Shown here: positions 50,147 to 60,900 of the stretch, in pieces
Layout: the number at the start of each line of letters is the position of its first letter
Numbering within the stretch: the stretch's first letter is position 1
NCBI RefSeq assembly: GCF_002556545.1
Contig: NZ_CP022685.1
Coordinates: 4,256,001-4,320,000, forward strand
DNA from: Streptomyces formicae
GTDB lineage: Bacteria; Actinomycetota; Actinomycetes; Streptomycetales; Streptomycetaceae
Length of the DNA: 64,000 nt
Reading direction: 5' to 3'
The notes under the pieces: generated by a model
Database searches by the model: none
What the model was told of the DNA's origin: nothing
The model's input: the letters and a program-made list of their open reading frames with translations, nothing else
Translations under genes and position numbers: made by a program

Positions 50147-51493
50147 TCACGCCGCGGTCGCGAGCTCCCGCTCCCTCGGCACGAACTGCAGGTGCTGGCG
50201 GCCGCGCCGCAGGTCCACCTTGAGGCGGAGGTTCGCGGCGCGCGCCAGCATCAGGCCGACACCGGCCGCGGCGAGCGCGCAGACGAGGCCGCCGATGGCC
50301 ATGCTGACCCGGACCCCGTAGGCATCGGCGAGCCAGCCGAAGAGCGGTCCGCCGAGCGGGGTGCCACCCGTGAAGACCATCATGAAGAGCGACATCACCC
50401 GGCCGCGCATCTCCGGGTCGGTGGCCATCTGGACCGAGGAGTTGGCGGTGACGTTCACCGTCAGGCCCAGGATGCCGATCGGCACGATCAGCGCGACGAA
50501 CATCCACAGCTCGGGCGCGAAGGCGGCCACGATCTGGAGCACGCCGAAGGCGATCGCGGCCCCGGCGAGCAGCCGCAGGCGCGAGGTCCCGCGCCGGGCC
50601 GCGAGCAGCGCGCCGGCCAGCGAGCCGACCGCCATCAACGTGTTGAAGAGCCCGTACATCCCCACGCCACCGTGGAAGACGTCGTCCGCGAAGGCGCTCA
50701 TCCAGATCGGGAAGTTGAAGCCGAAGGTACCGATGAAGCCGACGAGGACGATCGGCCAGATCAGCTCGGGGTGCTTGGAGACGTAGTTCAGGCCCTCCCG
50801 CAGCTGGCCCTTGCCGCGCGGCTTGCGCGGGGTGTGGTGCAGCTCGGAGGTGCGCATCAGCATGAGTCCGGTCAGCGGCGCGAGGAACGAGAGGCCGTTG
50901 GCGAGGAACGCCCAGCCGGGCCCGACGGCGGCGGTGAGGCCACTGGCGACGGCGGGGCCGATGAGGCGCGCGGACTGGAAGTTGGCGGAGTTCAGCGAGA
51001 CGGCGTTGCGGACCTGGTCGGGGCCGACCATCTCGGACACGAAGGACTGCCGGGTCGGGTTGTCGACGACGGTGACGAGGCCGGTGAAGAAGGCGGCCGC
51101 GTAGACGTGCCAGACCTGGACGTTGCCGCTGAGCGTGAGCGCGGCGAGGAAGAGTCCGCTGATGCTCATGGCGCCCTGGGTGCAGAAGAGCAGCTTCCGC
51201 TTGGCGAACCGGTCGGCGATCACGCCGCCGTACAGACCGAAGAGCAGCATCGGCAGGAACTGCATGGCCGTGGTGATGCCGACGGCCGCGGAGGAGCCCG
51301 TGAGGCTGAGCACGAGCCAGTCCTGGGTGATGCGGGCCATCCAGGTGCCGGTGTTCGAGACGACGGCGCCGGACGCGAAGAGCCGGTAGTTACGGATCTT
51401 CAGCGAGCTGAACATCGAGGACTTGTGGGGGCGGGCGGTTGAGTCGAGGGCGGTTGGTGCGGGGGCGGAGTCTGCTCCGGATCCCGTACTCAA
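50147..51493 (-). CDS. MFS efflux transporter
   Basis: This 448-residue transporter has twelve hydrophobic segments (starting FSSLKIRNYRLFASGAVVSN, with PMLLFGLYGGVIADRFAKRK as the motif-A type loop). The start is TTG at 51493, supported by AAGGAGG about 10 bases upstream. It is 70 bp downstream of a MarR gene on the same strand, so a MarR-controlled drug-efflux operon is likely. Confidence 0.9.
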   Translation of the reverse strand: MSTGSGADSAPAPTALDSTARPHKSSMFSSLKIRNYRLFASGAVVSNTGTWMARITQDWLVLSLTGSSAAVGITTAMQFLPMLLFGLYGGVIADRFAKRKLLFCTQGAMSISGLFLAALTLSGNVQVWHVYAAAFFTGLVTVVDNPTRQSFVSEMVGPDQVRNAVSLNSANFQSARLIGPAVASGLTAAVGPGWAFLANGLSFLAPLTGLMLMRTSELHHTPRKPRGKGQLREGLNYVSKHPELIWPIVLVGFIGTFGFNFPIWMSAFADDVFHGGVGMYGLFNTLMAVGSLAGALLAARRGTSRLRLLAGAAIAFGVLQIVAAFAPELWMFVALIVPIGILGLTVNVTANSSVQMATDPEMRGRVMSLFMMVFTGGTPLGGPLFGWLADAYGVRVSMAIGGLVCALAAAGVGLMLARAANLRLKVDLRRGRQHLQFVPRERELATAA

Positions 51494-51563
51494 AGTTGGT
51501 TCGCCTCCTTGGCGTACGTACGGCTCCCACGGGCGGCGGGAGGGCCCGCGGGGTGCCGCGGGA

Positions 51564-52001
51564 CTACAGGTGCGCGAGCTTCTCCAGGACGGGGGCGGCG
51601 GCGCGCAGCCGCTCCCACTCGTCCTCGTCGAGGTGCTCGGCGAGCCCGGCGAGCCAGGCGTTCCGCTTGCGGCGGCTCTCCTCGAGCATGGCCTCGGCGG
51701 TCTCGGTCTGGGTCACCACCTTCTGGCGGCGGTCCTCGGGGTGCGGCTCGAGCCGGACCAGGCCCTTGGCTTCGAGCAGGGCGACGATGCGGGTCATCGA
51801 AGGCGGCTGCACGTGCTCCTTGCGGGCGAGCTCGCCCGGAGTGGCGCTGCCGCAGCGGGCGAGGGTGCCGAGCACCGACATCTCGGTGGGGCTCAGCGAC
51901 TCGTCGACACGCTGGTGCTTGAGTCGACGGGACAGGCGCATCACGGCGGAGCGCAGGGCGTTCACGGCGACGGCATCGTCACCATGGGAGAGGTCCGGCA
52001 T
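51564..52001 (-). CDS. MarR-family regulator of the MFS operon
   Basis: This 145-residue MarR has LSPTEMSVLGTLARCGSATP, GELARKEHVQPPSMTRIVAL and the wing DRRQKVVTQTETAEAML. It likely represses its own operon and the downstream MFS gene. An AT-rich palindromic region lies immediately upstream. Confidence 0.93.
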   Translation of the reverse strand: MPDLSHGDDAVAVNALRSAVMRLSRRLKHQRVDESLSPTEMSVLGTLARCGSATPGELARKEHVQPPSMTRIVALLEAKGLVRLEPHPEDRRQKVVTQTETAEAMLEESRRKRNAWLAGLAEHLDEDEWERLRAAAPVLEKLAHL

Positions 52002-52006
52002 GTTTG

Positions 52007-52032
52007 TTAGCGTAACTCATTACCCAAGCTAA
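52007..52032. promoter_or_regulatory. MarR operator candidate
   Basis: GTAA-ctca-TTAC (52012-52023) is a perfect palindrome, flanked by TTAGC and GCTAA (52007 and 52028). It starts 6 bp before the MarR ATG, as expected for autorepression. Confidence 0.55.
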
Positions 52033-52144
52033 AGACCACTTGGTTTCCCGCGCACCAGCGACCGAACCCTTTCGTCACCCATATGAGTGAGGTGACTTCG
52101 GAAAGCGACGCATCCGCCCGCGGGGCCCGTGGACCCTGTCACGC

Positions 52145-52327
52145 ATGGGATCGACAGTGCTCAGCCTGCGGATAGACGGTGAGCTGCTCGACCGGCTCCG
52201 GCAGCACGCGGCGAAAAGGGGAATGAGCGTCCAGGACTACGTGGTCCGGACGCTCATTCGTGACGACTTCGACGAACGTTTCGCGACGTCGGTCGAGAAG
52301 ACGGAGAAGTTCTACGGGGCGGCTTAG
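52145..52327 (+). CDS. Ribbon-helix-helix (CopG/Arc-like) small protein
   Basis: This 60-residue RHH protein opens with the strand VLSLRIDGELLDRLRQHAAK, then RGMSVQDYVVRTLIRDDF; it is the DNA-binding dimer fold used by antitoxins and plasmid regulators. No toxin gene is adjacent. A hairpin repeat lies downstream. Confidence 0.82.
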   Translation: MGSTVLSLRIDGELLDRLRQHAAKRGMSVQDYVVRTLIRDDFDERFATSVEKTEKFYGAA

Positions 52328-52353
52328 CCCGCAGGAGGCGCGGCCCCGTCAGG

Positions 52354-52388
52354 GGCAGGGCCCCGTAAGGGGCGCGGGGAACTGCGCG
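52354..52388. terminator. Dispersed hairpin and tail copy
   Basis: GGCCCC-GTAA-GGGGC followed by GCGGGGAACTGCGCG. It lies between the convergent RHH and NCS2 genes, as with the other copies at 3212, 20747, 20846, 21005 and 35307. Confidence 0.75.
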
Positions 52389-52422
52389 ACCAGCCCCCAC
52401 CGGCCCGCGGTATAGAACGCCG

Positions 52423-53871
52423 CTACGTAAGCCCGAGCGCGGGCATCAGGTAGTAGAAGGCGAACACCGCGGACACCACGTACATGGCAACGGGCACCTC
52501 ACGCGCCCGCCCGGCCGCCACCCGCAGAACGGTGAACGTGACGAAGCCCATCCCGATGCCATTGGTGATGGAGTACGTGAAGGGCATCATCAGCATCGTC
52601 ACGAACGCGGGGATCGCGATCGTGTAGTCCGCCCAGTCGATCTGCCGGATGGACCCCGACAGGATCAGGAAGCCCACCGCGAGCAACGCGGGAGTGGCCG
52701 CCTGCGAGGGAACCATCGTGGCGATGGGCGTGAGGAACAGCGCGACGGCGAAGAGCCCGCCGGTGACGACGTTCGCGAAGCCCGTGCGGGCCCCCTCGCC
52801 GACGCCCGCGGTGGACTCCACGAAGCAGGTGGTGGCCGACGCGGACGAGGCGCCACCGGCGGCGACGGCGATGCCGTCGACGAAGAGGACCTTGTTGATG
52901 CCGGGCATGTTGCCGCCTGCGTCGGTCAGCTTGGCCTCGTCGCCGATGCCCATGATCGTGCCCATCGCGTCGAAGAAGCACGACAGCAGCACGGTGAAGA
53001 CGAAGAGGACGCCGGTCAGGACGCCGACCTTCTCGAAGCCGCCGAAGATGCTGATCTCGCCGACGAGACCGAAGTCCGGCGTGGAGACGGGGTTGCCGGG
53101 CCACTCCGGGGTGGTCAGACCCCAGGAGGGCACGTCGGCGACCGCGTTGACGATCATCGCGACGACCGTCATGACGACGATGCTGATGAGGATGGCGCCG
53201 GGCACCTTGCGCACGAGCAGGGCCAGGGTGAGCAGCACGCCGAGCACGAAGATCAGGACGGGCCAGCCGTTGAGGTGGCCGTCGCCGCCGAGCTGCAGCG
53301 GGACCGTGGTGTGCGCGGCGTCCGGGATGCGCGAGACGAAGCCGGAGTCGACGAGGCCGATCAGCATGATGAAGAGGCCGATGCCGATCGCGATGCCCTT
53401 GCGCAGGCCGAGCGGCACGGCGCTCATCACGCGTTCGCGAAGCCCGGTCGCGACGAGCAGCATCACGACGAAGCCCGCGAGGACGACCATGCCCATGGCG
53501 TCGGGCCACGACATGCGCGGCGCGAGCTGGAGGGCGACCACGGTGTTCACGCCGAGTCCGGCGGCGAGCGCGATCGGCACGTTGCCGATGACGCCCATCA
53601 GGAGCGTGGTGAAGGCGGCGGTGAGCACGGTCGCGGTGACCAGCTGCTTGTTGTCGAGCTGATGCCCGTACATATCCTTCGCGCTGCCCAGGATGATCGG
53701 GTTCAGCACGATGATGTAGGCCATCGCGAAGAAGGTGGCGAGGCCGCCGCGCACCTCCCTGGCCAGGGTGGAGCCCCGCTCCGTGATCTTGAAGTACCCG
53801 TCGAGACCGCCCTGCGGGGGCTTCGGGGGCGGCGTTGTGGCGTCGACCGGGGCGCTGGCCGAGGGAGACAT
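52423..53871 (-). CDS. NCS2-family purine permease (AzgA/PbuG-like)
   Basis: This 482-residue transporter has about twelve to thirteen membrane segments and the AzgA-type features MAYIIVLNPIILGSAKDMYG, GLGVNTVVALQLAPRMSWPD, FFDAMGTIMGIGDEAKLTDA and SSASATTCFVESTAGVGEGA (the substrate-site region). The group takes up guanine/hypoxanthine or adenine. ATG 53871 has AGG at usable distance; ATG 53883 is an alternative. It is monocistronic. Confidence 0.93.
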   Translation of the reverse strand: MSPSASAPVDATTPPPKPPQGGLDGYFKITERGSTLAREVRGGLATFFAMAYIIVLNPIILGSAKDMYGHQLDNKQLVTATVLTAAFTTLLMGVIGNVPIALAAGLGVNTVVALQLAPRMSWPDAMGMVVLAGFVVMLLVATGLRERVMSAVPLGLRKGIAIGIGLFIMLIGLVDSGFVSRIPDAAHTTVPLQLGGDGHLNGWPVLIFVLGVLLTLALLVRKVPGAILISIVVMTVVAMIVNAVADVPSWGLTTPEWPGNPVSTPDFGLVGEISIFGGFEKVGVLTGVLFVFTVLLSCFFDAMGTIMGIGDEAKLTDAGGNMPGINKVLFVDGIAVAAGGASSASATTCFVESTAGVGEGARTGFANVVTGGLFAVALFLTPIATMVPSQAATPALLAVGFLILSGSIRQIDWADYTIAIPAFVTMLMMPFTYSITNGIGMGFVTFTVLRVAAGRAREVPVAMYVVSAVFAFYYLMPALGLT

Positions 53872-54071
53872 GCGTGACCTCATGAACTCAGAGAAGGGAA
53901 AGATCGTTAAGCGGCGACTTCGGTTCGATTTGTTTCTTCTTACGAAAACAACCGGCCATTAACGAGCCGTTTCAGTATGAATACATGAGAGCGAAATCGC
54001 TATCTCCGCGCGTAGACCCTTGTGCCCCAAGGGGTGTACGGGACGTGGCCCGCCCCTCGTAAGCTGTACCC

Positions 54072-54365
54072 ATGGCGAAGTGGACCCCAACACACGAGGC
54101 GCCGGAGCCCCTGGAGGGGCCCGTGGTCGCCACCATCACGGGCGGCACGATCCTCTGGTTCGTCCTCTTCCTGGCCCAGCTCCCCTTCTACGGCTGGTTC
54201 GACGACCGCGACGCGACCTGGTGGGTGTGGACCTGCCTGGCCGGAGCGGGCCTCGGCCTCATCGGCATCTGGTACGTGCGCGGCAGGGACGCCGCGATCA
54301 AGCGGGCCGCGGCCGGCACGGAGAGCACGGAAAGCAACGGGCCGAAGGTCCCAGAGGCGCGGTAG
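54072..54365 (+). CDS. DUF2530 membrane protein
   Basis: This 97-residue protein has two membrane segments (ATITGGTILWFVLFLAQLPF and WWVWTCLAGAGLGLIGIWYV) with a basic cytoplasmic tail. It is a conserved Streptomyces family of unknown function. It precedes the P-type ATPase gene by 117 bp. Confidence 0.88.
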   Translation: MAKWTPTHEAPEPLEGPVVATITGGTILWFVLFLAQLPFYGWFDDRDATWWVWTCLAGAGLGLIGIWYVRGRDAAIKRAAAGTESTESNGPKVPEAR

Positions 54366-54482
54366 GAAGGTCCCCGCGCCCCTGCGCGGCCGTACACCCA
54401 CGGGACGGGCCGTCTCCTCCCGTGGTCGGATCTTTTGCGCACTCAAGGGGTGAAGCCCCATATCCCCCCTTACGGTCGATGC

Positions 54483-56885
54483 ATGACGCATATCGACGCG
54501 GGCGCCGAACTCGACCCGGTCCACCCGGTGCCACCGCCCCACGGGCGGTCCACGGGCCTCACCGCCGCCGAGGTCGCCGAGCGGGTCGCCCGCGGCGAGA
54601 TCAACGACGTCCCGATCCGCAGCAGCAGGTCACTGAGCGAGATCGTCCGGGCGAACGTCTTCACCCGCTTCAACGCCATCATCGGCGTGCTGTGGGTGAT
54701 CATGCTCTTCGTGGCGCCGATCCAGGACAGCCTCTTCGGCTACGTGATCATCGCCAACACCGGCATCGGCATCATCCAGGAGTGGCGCGCCAAGAAGACC
54801 CTGGACTCCCTCGCCGTCATCGGCGAGGCCAAGCCGACCGTCCGGCGCGACGGTACGGCCTGCGAGATCTCCACCTCCGAGATCGTCCTCGGCGACGTCA
54901 TCGAACTCGGCCCCGGCGACAAGATCGTGGTGGACGGCGAGGCCGTCGAGACCGACAGCCTGGAAGTCGACGAGTCGCTGCTCACCGGCGAGGCCGACCC
55001 GGTCATCAAGAAGCCGGGCGACAAGATGATGTCCGGCTCCTTCGTGGTCGCGGGCGGCGGCGCGTTCACCGCCACCAGGGTCGGGCGCGAGGCGTACGCC
55101 GCCCAGCTCGCCGAGGAGGCGTCCCGCTTCACGCTCGTCCACTCCGAGCTGCGCACCGGCATCTCCACGATCCTCAAGTACGTGACGTGGCTGATGATCC
55201 CGACCTCGATCGGCCTGGTCCTCTCCCAGCTCGTCGCCAAGGACGACAACTTCAAGGAGTCCGTCGCCTACACGGTCGGCGGGATCGTCCCCATGATCCC
55301 TGAGGGGCTCGTCCTCCTCACCTCCGTGGCCTTCGCGATCGGCGTCATCCGGCTCGGCCGCAAGCAGTGCCTGGTGCAGGAACTCCCGGCGATCGAGGGC
55401 CTGGCCCGCATCGACACGGTCTGCCTGGACAAGACGGGCACGCTCACCGAGGGCGGCATGGACGTCACCGAGCTGCGCCCGCTGAACGGCAGCGACGAGG
55501 CGTACGTACGGAAGGTCCTCGGCGCCCTCGGCGAGTCCGACCCGCGGCCGAACGCGTCCCTCCAGGCGATCATCGACGCCTACCCCGACACCGACGAGTG
55601 GCGCTGCACCGAATCACTGCCCTTCTCCTCGGCCCGCAAGTACAGCGGCGCCTCCTTCAGCGAGGGCGACGGCACCGAATCGGCGTGGCTGCTCGGCGCA
55701 CCCGACGTGCTCCTGCCCGAAGGCGATCCCTCCCTCGCCGAGATCGAGGGGCTCAACCAGCAGGGCCTGCGCGTGCTGCTCCTCGCCCGCGCGGCGGGCG
55801 CCCTCGACGACCCCGAGGTGGCCGCGGGCGCGCGCGCCACCGCCCTGGTCGTCCTGGAACAGCGGCTGCGCCCCGACGCCGCCGACACCCTGCGCTACTT
55901 CGCCGAGCAGGACGTCGCCGCCAAGGTCATCTCCGGTGACAACGCGGTCTCGGTGGGCGCGGTCGCGGGCAAGCTCGGGCTCGCCGGCGCGGAGAACACC
56001 GTGGACGCGCGCAGGCTCCCCACCGAACAGGAGGAGCTGGCCCAGAGCCTCGACGACAACACCGTCTTCGGCCGGGTCACCCCCCAGCAGAAGCGCGACA
56101 TGGTGGGCGCCCTCCAGTCACGCGGCCACACGGTCGCGATGACCGGCGACGGCGTGAACGACGTGCTCGCCCTGAAGGACGCCGACATCGGCGTGTCCAT
56201 GGGCTCCGGCTCGGAGGCGACGCGGGCGGTCGCCCAGATCGTGCTCCTCAACAACAGCTTCGCGACACTGCCCTCGGTGGTCGCCGAGGGCCGCCGCGTC
56301 ATCGGCAACATCACGCGCGTGGCGACGCTGTTCCTCGTGAAGACCGTCTACTCGGTCGTCATCGCGCTCCTGGTGGTCTGCTCGCAGGTGGAGTACCTCT
56401 TCCTGCCGAGGCACCTGACGCTGCTCTCCACGCTCACCATCGGCATCCCCGCGTTCTTCCTGGCCCTCGCCCCCAACAAGGAGCGGGCCAAGCCCCACTT
56501 CGTACGAAGGGTCATGCGGTACGCGATCCCGGGCGGTGTCATCGCGGGCGTCGCCACCTTCGTGACGTACCTGCTCGCCCGGCACCACTACGAGGGCGCG
56601 GGCGCGCGGGAAGCCGAGACCAGCGCGGCGACCCTGGCGCTGTTCCTGATCGCCATGTGGGTGCTCGCCATCATCGCCCGCCCCTACACGTGGTGGCGGC
56701 TCTGCCTGATCGGCGCGATGGGTCTCGGCTTCCTGCTCGTCATGACCGTGCCCTGGCTCCAGGACTTCTTCCAGCTGAAGCTGGTGGGCACGACGATGCC
56801 GTGGGCGGCGGTCGCGATCGCGGCGGTGGCCGCGGGGGCCATCGAACTCGTCTACCGCTGGGTGGACCGCCGCTTCCCGGCCTAA
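54483..56885 (+). CDS. Cation-translocating P-type ATPase (CtpE-like)
   Basis: This 800-residue P-type ATPase has the phosphatase TGE in SLLTGEADPV, the phosphorylated Asp316 in CLDKTGTLTEGG, the IVPMIPEGL transmembrane motif, and the hinge TGDGVNDVLALKDADIGVSMGSG (split here). No heavy-metal-binding N-terminal CxxC domain is present. Length and IVPMIPEGL resemble mycobacterial CtpE, which transports Ca2+; that ion is therefore the likely substrate by analogy. The 3' neighbour encodes a secreted protein on the opposite strand. Confidence 0.9.
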   Translation: MTHIDAGAELDPVHPVPPPHGRSTGLTAAEVAERVARGEINDVPIRSSRSLSEIVRANVFTRFNAIIGVLWVIMLFVAPIQDSLFGYVIIANTGIGIIQEWRAKKTLDSLAVIGEAKPTVRRDGTACEISTSEIVLGDVIELGPGDKIVVDGEAVETDSLEVDESLLTGEADPVIKKPGDKMMSGSFVVAGGGAFTATRVGREAYAAQLAEEASRFTLVHSELRTGISTILKYVTWLMIPTSIGLVLSQLVAKDDNFKESVAYTVGGIVPMIPEGLVLLTSVAFAIGVIRLGRKQCLVQELPAIEGLARIDTVCLDKTGTLTEGGMDVTELRPLNGSDEAYVRKVLGALGESDPRPNASLQAIIDAYPDTDEWRCTESLPFSSARKYSGASFSEGDGTESAWLLGAPDVLLPEGDPSLAEIEGLNQQGLRVLLLARAAGALDDPEVAAGARATALVVLEQRLRPDAADTLRYFAEQDVAAKVISGDNAVSVGAVAGKLGLAGAENTVDARRLPTEQEELAQSLDDNTVFGRVTPQQKRDMVGALQSRGHTVAMTGDGVNDVLALKDADIGVSMGSGSEATRAVAQIVLLNNSFATLPSVVAEGRRVIGNITRVATLFLVKTVYSVVIALLVVCSQVEYLFLPRHLTLLSTLTIGIPAFFLALAPNKERAKPHFVRRVMRYAIPGGVIAGVATFVTYLLARHHYEGAGAREAETSAATLALFLIAMWVLAIIARPYTWWRLCLIGAMGLGFLLVMTVPWLQDFFQLKLVGTTMPWAAVAIAAVAAGAIELVYRWVDRRFPA

Positions 56886-56900
56886 CCGGGGTGGCGTCGA

Positions 56901-57731
56901 CTAGCGGACGTCGATGAAGTCACTCGTCGACGTCACGGACGGGGTGGTGGAGGTGCCCGCGAAGACGTAGCGGAAGTAGCCGTCGGCGGACGCCTTCACC
57001 GTGGTCTTGAGGTTGCCCTTGGAGTCGGACTTGATCGTCTTGACGGTGGAGTACGAGCTGGCGCCCTTCTTCTTGTACTCCAGCTTCACGGACTGGGCGG
57101 TGTAGCCCGCGTACTTCGAGGTCTCCCAGTTGGCGCGGGTCAGGGCGCCGGTGACCGTGATGGTCTTGCCCTTCTTCACGGGCTCCGGGGAGGCGTTGGT
57201 GGTGAGCTTGGCGTAGCGCTGGATGCGGGCGTCGGCCTTGGCCCCCTGGACCTCGGCCTCGTCCTGGTCGTCGGCGATCGCGTTGGCGTAGACCTTCCAG
57301 CCGCCGCCGGCCGCGGTGTTGGCGAAGTCGATCTTCGGGTCGGCCACGACGGTCACCGTGCAGGTCGAGGTGGTCGCGTTCACGACCTTGCACTTGCCCT
57401 CGAAGTCATCGGGCGTGATGAGGCCGTCGACGTGGGTCTCGTCGGGGCCGTGCCACAGGAAGGCACTGCCCGCGACGATGCCGGACGGGTCGGTCGCGGT
57501 GATCGCGACGGTGAACTTCTTCTTCTCGGTGGTGCCGATCACGACGTCCTTGCCACCGTTGACGGTGACCTTGGTGATCTTGGCGTCGCCCGCGCTCGCA
57601 CCGCTCGCCATCTTGGCGACGGAAGCGGCGAGCGGGGCGCTCGGGCCGTCGGCGGCCTGCGCGGCCGGGACGGCCAGTGCGGAAAGGGCCAGGGTGCCGG
57701 ACAGTGCGGCCACGGTGGCACGGATGCGCAT
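56901..57731 (-). CDS. Secreted protein with Ig/beta-type repeats
   Basis: This 276-residue secreted protein has a signal peptide (TVAALSGTLALSALAVPAAQA, cut near 27). The rest is rich in beta-prone Thr/Val/Lys, with two similar domains (VTVNGGKDVVIGTTEKKKFT near 55 and GKTITVTGALTRANWETSKY near 185), as in calcium-binding or Ig-like extracellular proteins. No anchor motif. The GGGGAAA RBS supports ATG 57731. Function unknown. Confidence 0.75.
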   Translation of the reverse strand: MRIRATVAALSGTLALSALAVPAAQAADGPSAPLAASVAKMASGASAGDAKITKVTVNGGKDVVIGTTEKKKFTVAITATDPSGIVAGSAFLWHGPDETHVDGLITPDDFEGKCKVVNATTSTCTVTVVADPKIDFANTAAGGGWKVYANAIADDQDEAEVQGAKADARIQRYAKLTTNASPEPVKKGKTITVTGALTRANWETSKYAGYTAQSVKLEYKKKGASSYSTVKTIKSDSKGNLKTTVKASADGYFRYVFAGTSTTPSVTSTSDFIDVR

Positions 57732-57950
57732 GTGTTTCCCCAGTTGGAGAAGGGGACCCGCGGTGCGTTGCACGCCGTCACGCGGGGTCCCAGTGATCTA
57801 GGAGTCTGTTGACTCGCAAGATCAGACCTGTGACGGGTGGGACTGGTTGTACGAGAAGTGAAGAAAATGTGACCGGGAAGGGGAACGCCGGGCTCCAGCC
57901 CTGCCGAACAGGGTGGAACCAGGCGCAACCGGTCACCGCGCCTCGGCGCC

Positions 57951-60900
57951 TCAGTCGAACCAGCGGTCCCGCGCCAACTCCGCGGTCCGCGAGGGATCTT
58001 CGAGCAGCGCCGCCACCTCGAACCGCCGAGGCCACTGCCCCGCCGCCCAGGCAAGACCCGCCGCGACACCCTCCAGCGTCGCCGCGTGCACGGTGCCGTC
58101 CGGAGTGCGGCGCCAGTCGAGCTCCACGCCGCCCGCGACGAGTTCCTCGTGCTCGATGTACGTCTCCGGGGTCGCGGAGCCGAGCAGGATCCGCACCGAC
58201 TCGGGCACCGCGTGCTCCACGCCGTGCCCCGCGGGCTCCACCGCCGCCGTCTCGCTCAGCCGCCGCACCTGGAACAGTTCCGCGAGGTCCCCCGCCTTGC
58301 GCGAGCGCACGGGAAGCAGCGGGACGCCCTCGGCCAGCGGCAGCAGGTCCGGCGCGTCGGCGACCACCGCGTCCGCCGCGTCGACCACCACGACCTCGCC
58401 GTCCACCACCGCGCGCAGCTCGTCGGGGAGCGTCACCTGCTCCGGGTCGAGATCGGCGAGCGCCCCGTACAGCGCGTGCAGTTGGGCGGGCGAAACGGTC
58501 CTCTCCGGATCCGCGAGCCGGTCGAGCAGCTCGGCCGCACCGCCCGGCTCCGCGAGGAGCGCCCCGACCGAGGTCCGCACGCCCAGGGCCCGCAGCACCT
58601 CCTCGTCGCCGAAGCCGGAGGCGTCCGCCGCGTCGTACAGACCCACCAGGAGCGGATCGCCGCCCGCCGCGCGCAGCCCCGCCGGACGGCGCCCGTCCAG
58701 GACGTGGTGGCCGCGCAGCCACCACGCCGTGTACGAACGGACGGTCTCCGTCGTGCCGTCGGGCAGGAGCACCCGCAGCGGCTGCGTCAGGGCGTCCCGC
58801 AGCGGCGGGCGCGAGAGCATCGCGAGCGCCTGCGGCCAGCAGTCGTCGTCGACCAGGTCCAGATCCCGTACGGCGACGATCTCGGTGGCGACCGGCGGCA
58901 CCGGCGTGTCGGGCAGCCGGTCCAGCACGTCCTCGCACCACACGTCCACGGCGTCGAGGAGCCCCGCGTCGTCGGGCTCGGCGAAGTCCCCCTCGCGCGG
59001 CTCCAGTTCGTCCGGATCCAGTACGACGTCAGTGGCGCGGACCAGCGCGAACGTGGCGAGCACCCCGCAGGCCGCCAGCGGCTGCTCGCCCCAGCGGTCG
59101 GCGAGTTCCTGGTCGGCGAGGGCCAGTTCGTCCTCGCGCATCACCTCGGCGAACGCGCTGCCGGGGAACACCAGCTCACCGGCGGGGGCGAGTTCACCGT
59201 CCTCGTCGGGCAGCGCGAGGGCGGCGAGCCACGGCTCGTCGCCCGGCGCGAGATGGGCGTCCCGCACCAGCGCGAGCACGACGTCCGCCAACTCGTCGGC
59301 GTCCAGGGCGTCCTCGTCCCAGGTGTCGTCGTCGAGGGAGGCGGCCACGGCGGCGCGCACCTGCGGGGTCGTCAGGATCGCGCGGGGCGTCGCGGGGAGC
59401 GCGCCGAGCTTCTCCAGGAGGGGGTGGACGGCATCCGGATGGGCGACCTTCAGACCGAGCCTGGCGAGCGACGCGGGATCGCGCTCGTCGCCCGCGGCGG
59501 GCAGCAGGACCTGCCGGGGCCCGATCGTCGTACGCCCTCCCCCGGAGCCGAACGCCTGGGAGGCGCCCCCCACGAGCGGCACGGGAAGCCCCGAGAGCCG
59601 GTCGGGGTCGACGCCCGCCAGGGTGTCGTACAGCCGCCGCCACCAGGCCGCGTCCCGCTCGAGACCGGCGAGCCGGTCGACGGCCTCGGTCAGGGCGACC
59701 CGCGCGACACCGAGCGTGCGCAGCTCGGAACGGCGTTCGAGTCCCGCGGGCAGCAGGCTCGGAAGCACCTCGGCGAGCACGCGCACGGTCTCGCCGCCCG
59801 CGCCCTCCACGACTTCCGCGTCACGGGGGCGCAGGGCCGGGGGCAGGGCGTCATCGCCGAGGGCGGGGAGATCGGCGATCCCGGTGTCCTCGGCCCCCTC
59901 GGCCCCCTCGGCGGCCGCGGTCCGGGGCAGCGCGGGCGGCAGGAAGGCGGTGCGCGGGAGCCGCTCCAGGATGCCCTGGCGCAGCGCGCCGTCCAGCTCG
60001 CTCCTGCCGAGCGGCCCCGGCACCAGCGAGATGATCGCTTCGGTGACGGGCCGCCAGTCGGCGAGGAGTTCGACGTACGCCTCGGCGGCGCGCTCCACCA
60101 GGAAGTCGGTCAGCGGCCCCGGCGCGGCATGCCGCCGGGCGGTGTCCAGCGGGAACGACGCGATCAGCAGCGCCGGTACGCCGAGGGGTTCGTCACTCGG
60201 CGTCGGCGCGTGCACGACGGGCGTGCTGCGCGGCCGCTCGGGGGCGCCTTCGCGGTCCACGGGCACGGCCCAGGTGACCGACCAGTGCGGACGCAGCCGC
60301 TCCTCGACCGGCCTGTCCTTCAACAGGGCGGCGTCGAGCGCGCCTTGACTGCTGACGGTGCGCCAGCGCGTCGTACCGTCGCGGCTGTCATCGACCACGG
60401 TGTACGGGGCCTCGGCGCGGCGGCGCAGGGTACGGACGGTGCCGTCCGGGGTCTCGATGCTGACCTCGGCGAGCCCCGGCAGGGCGAGCAGCAGGGCGTC
60501 GTCGACCCCGGCCAGGAGCCGGGCGACCAGGTCCTCGGCGGCGGCGTCCCGCAAGGGCAGGATGACGACCGTGTCGTACCCGTCGGGCGCGGTGCCCTCC
60601 GCCGCCATGGGCAGCCGGAGCAGGGGGACGTGGCCGTCCCTGCGGCGAATCTCGTCGCCCAGGCCCGGGCTGAACCTCGCGGTCTCGGCGGCGAGTTCAC
60701 GGGCCTCGGCGAGGGACCAGCGGACGCCGCCGGTGCGCCCCACGACGGCGGGCTCGTCGGAGACGGCGAGCACGGCGGCGAAGCCGACGCCGAAGCGGCC
60801 CACGCTCGTTCCCCGGGCCCCTTCGGGGGTCTCCCGCTTCGCGGAGGCGCGCAGGGTGGAGAGGGACTCCACACCGGTCGCGTCCAGCGGGGCACCGCTG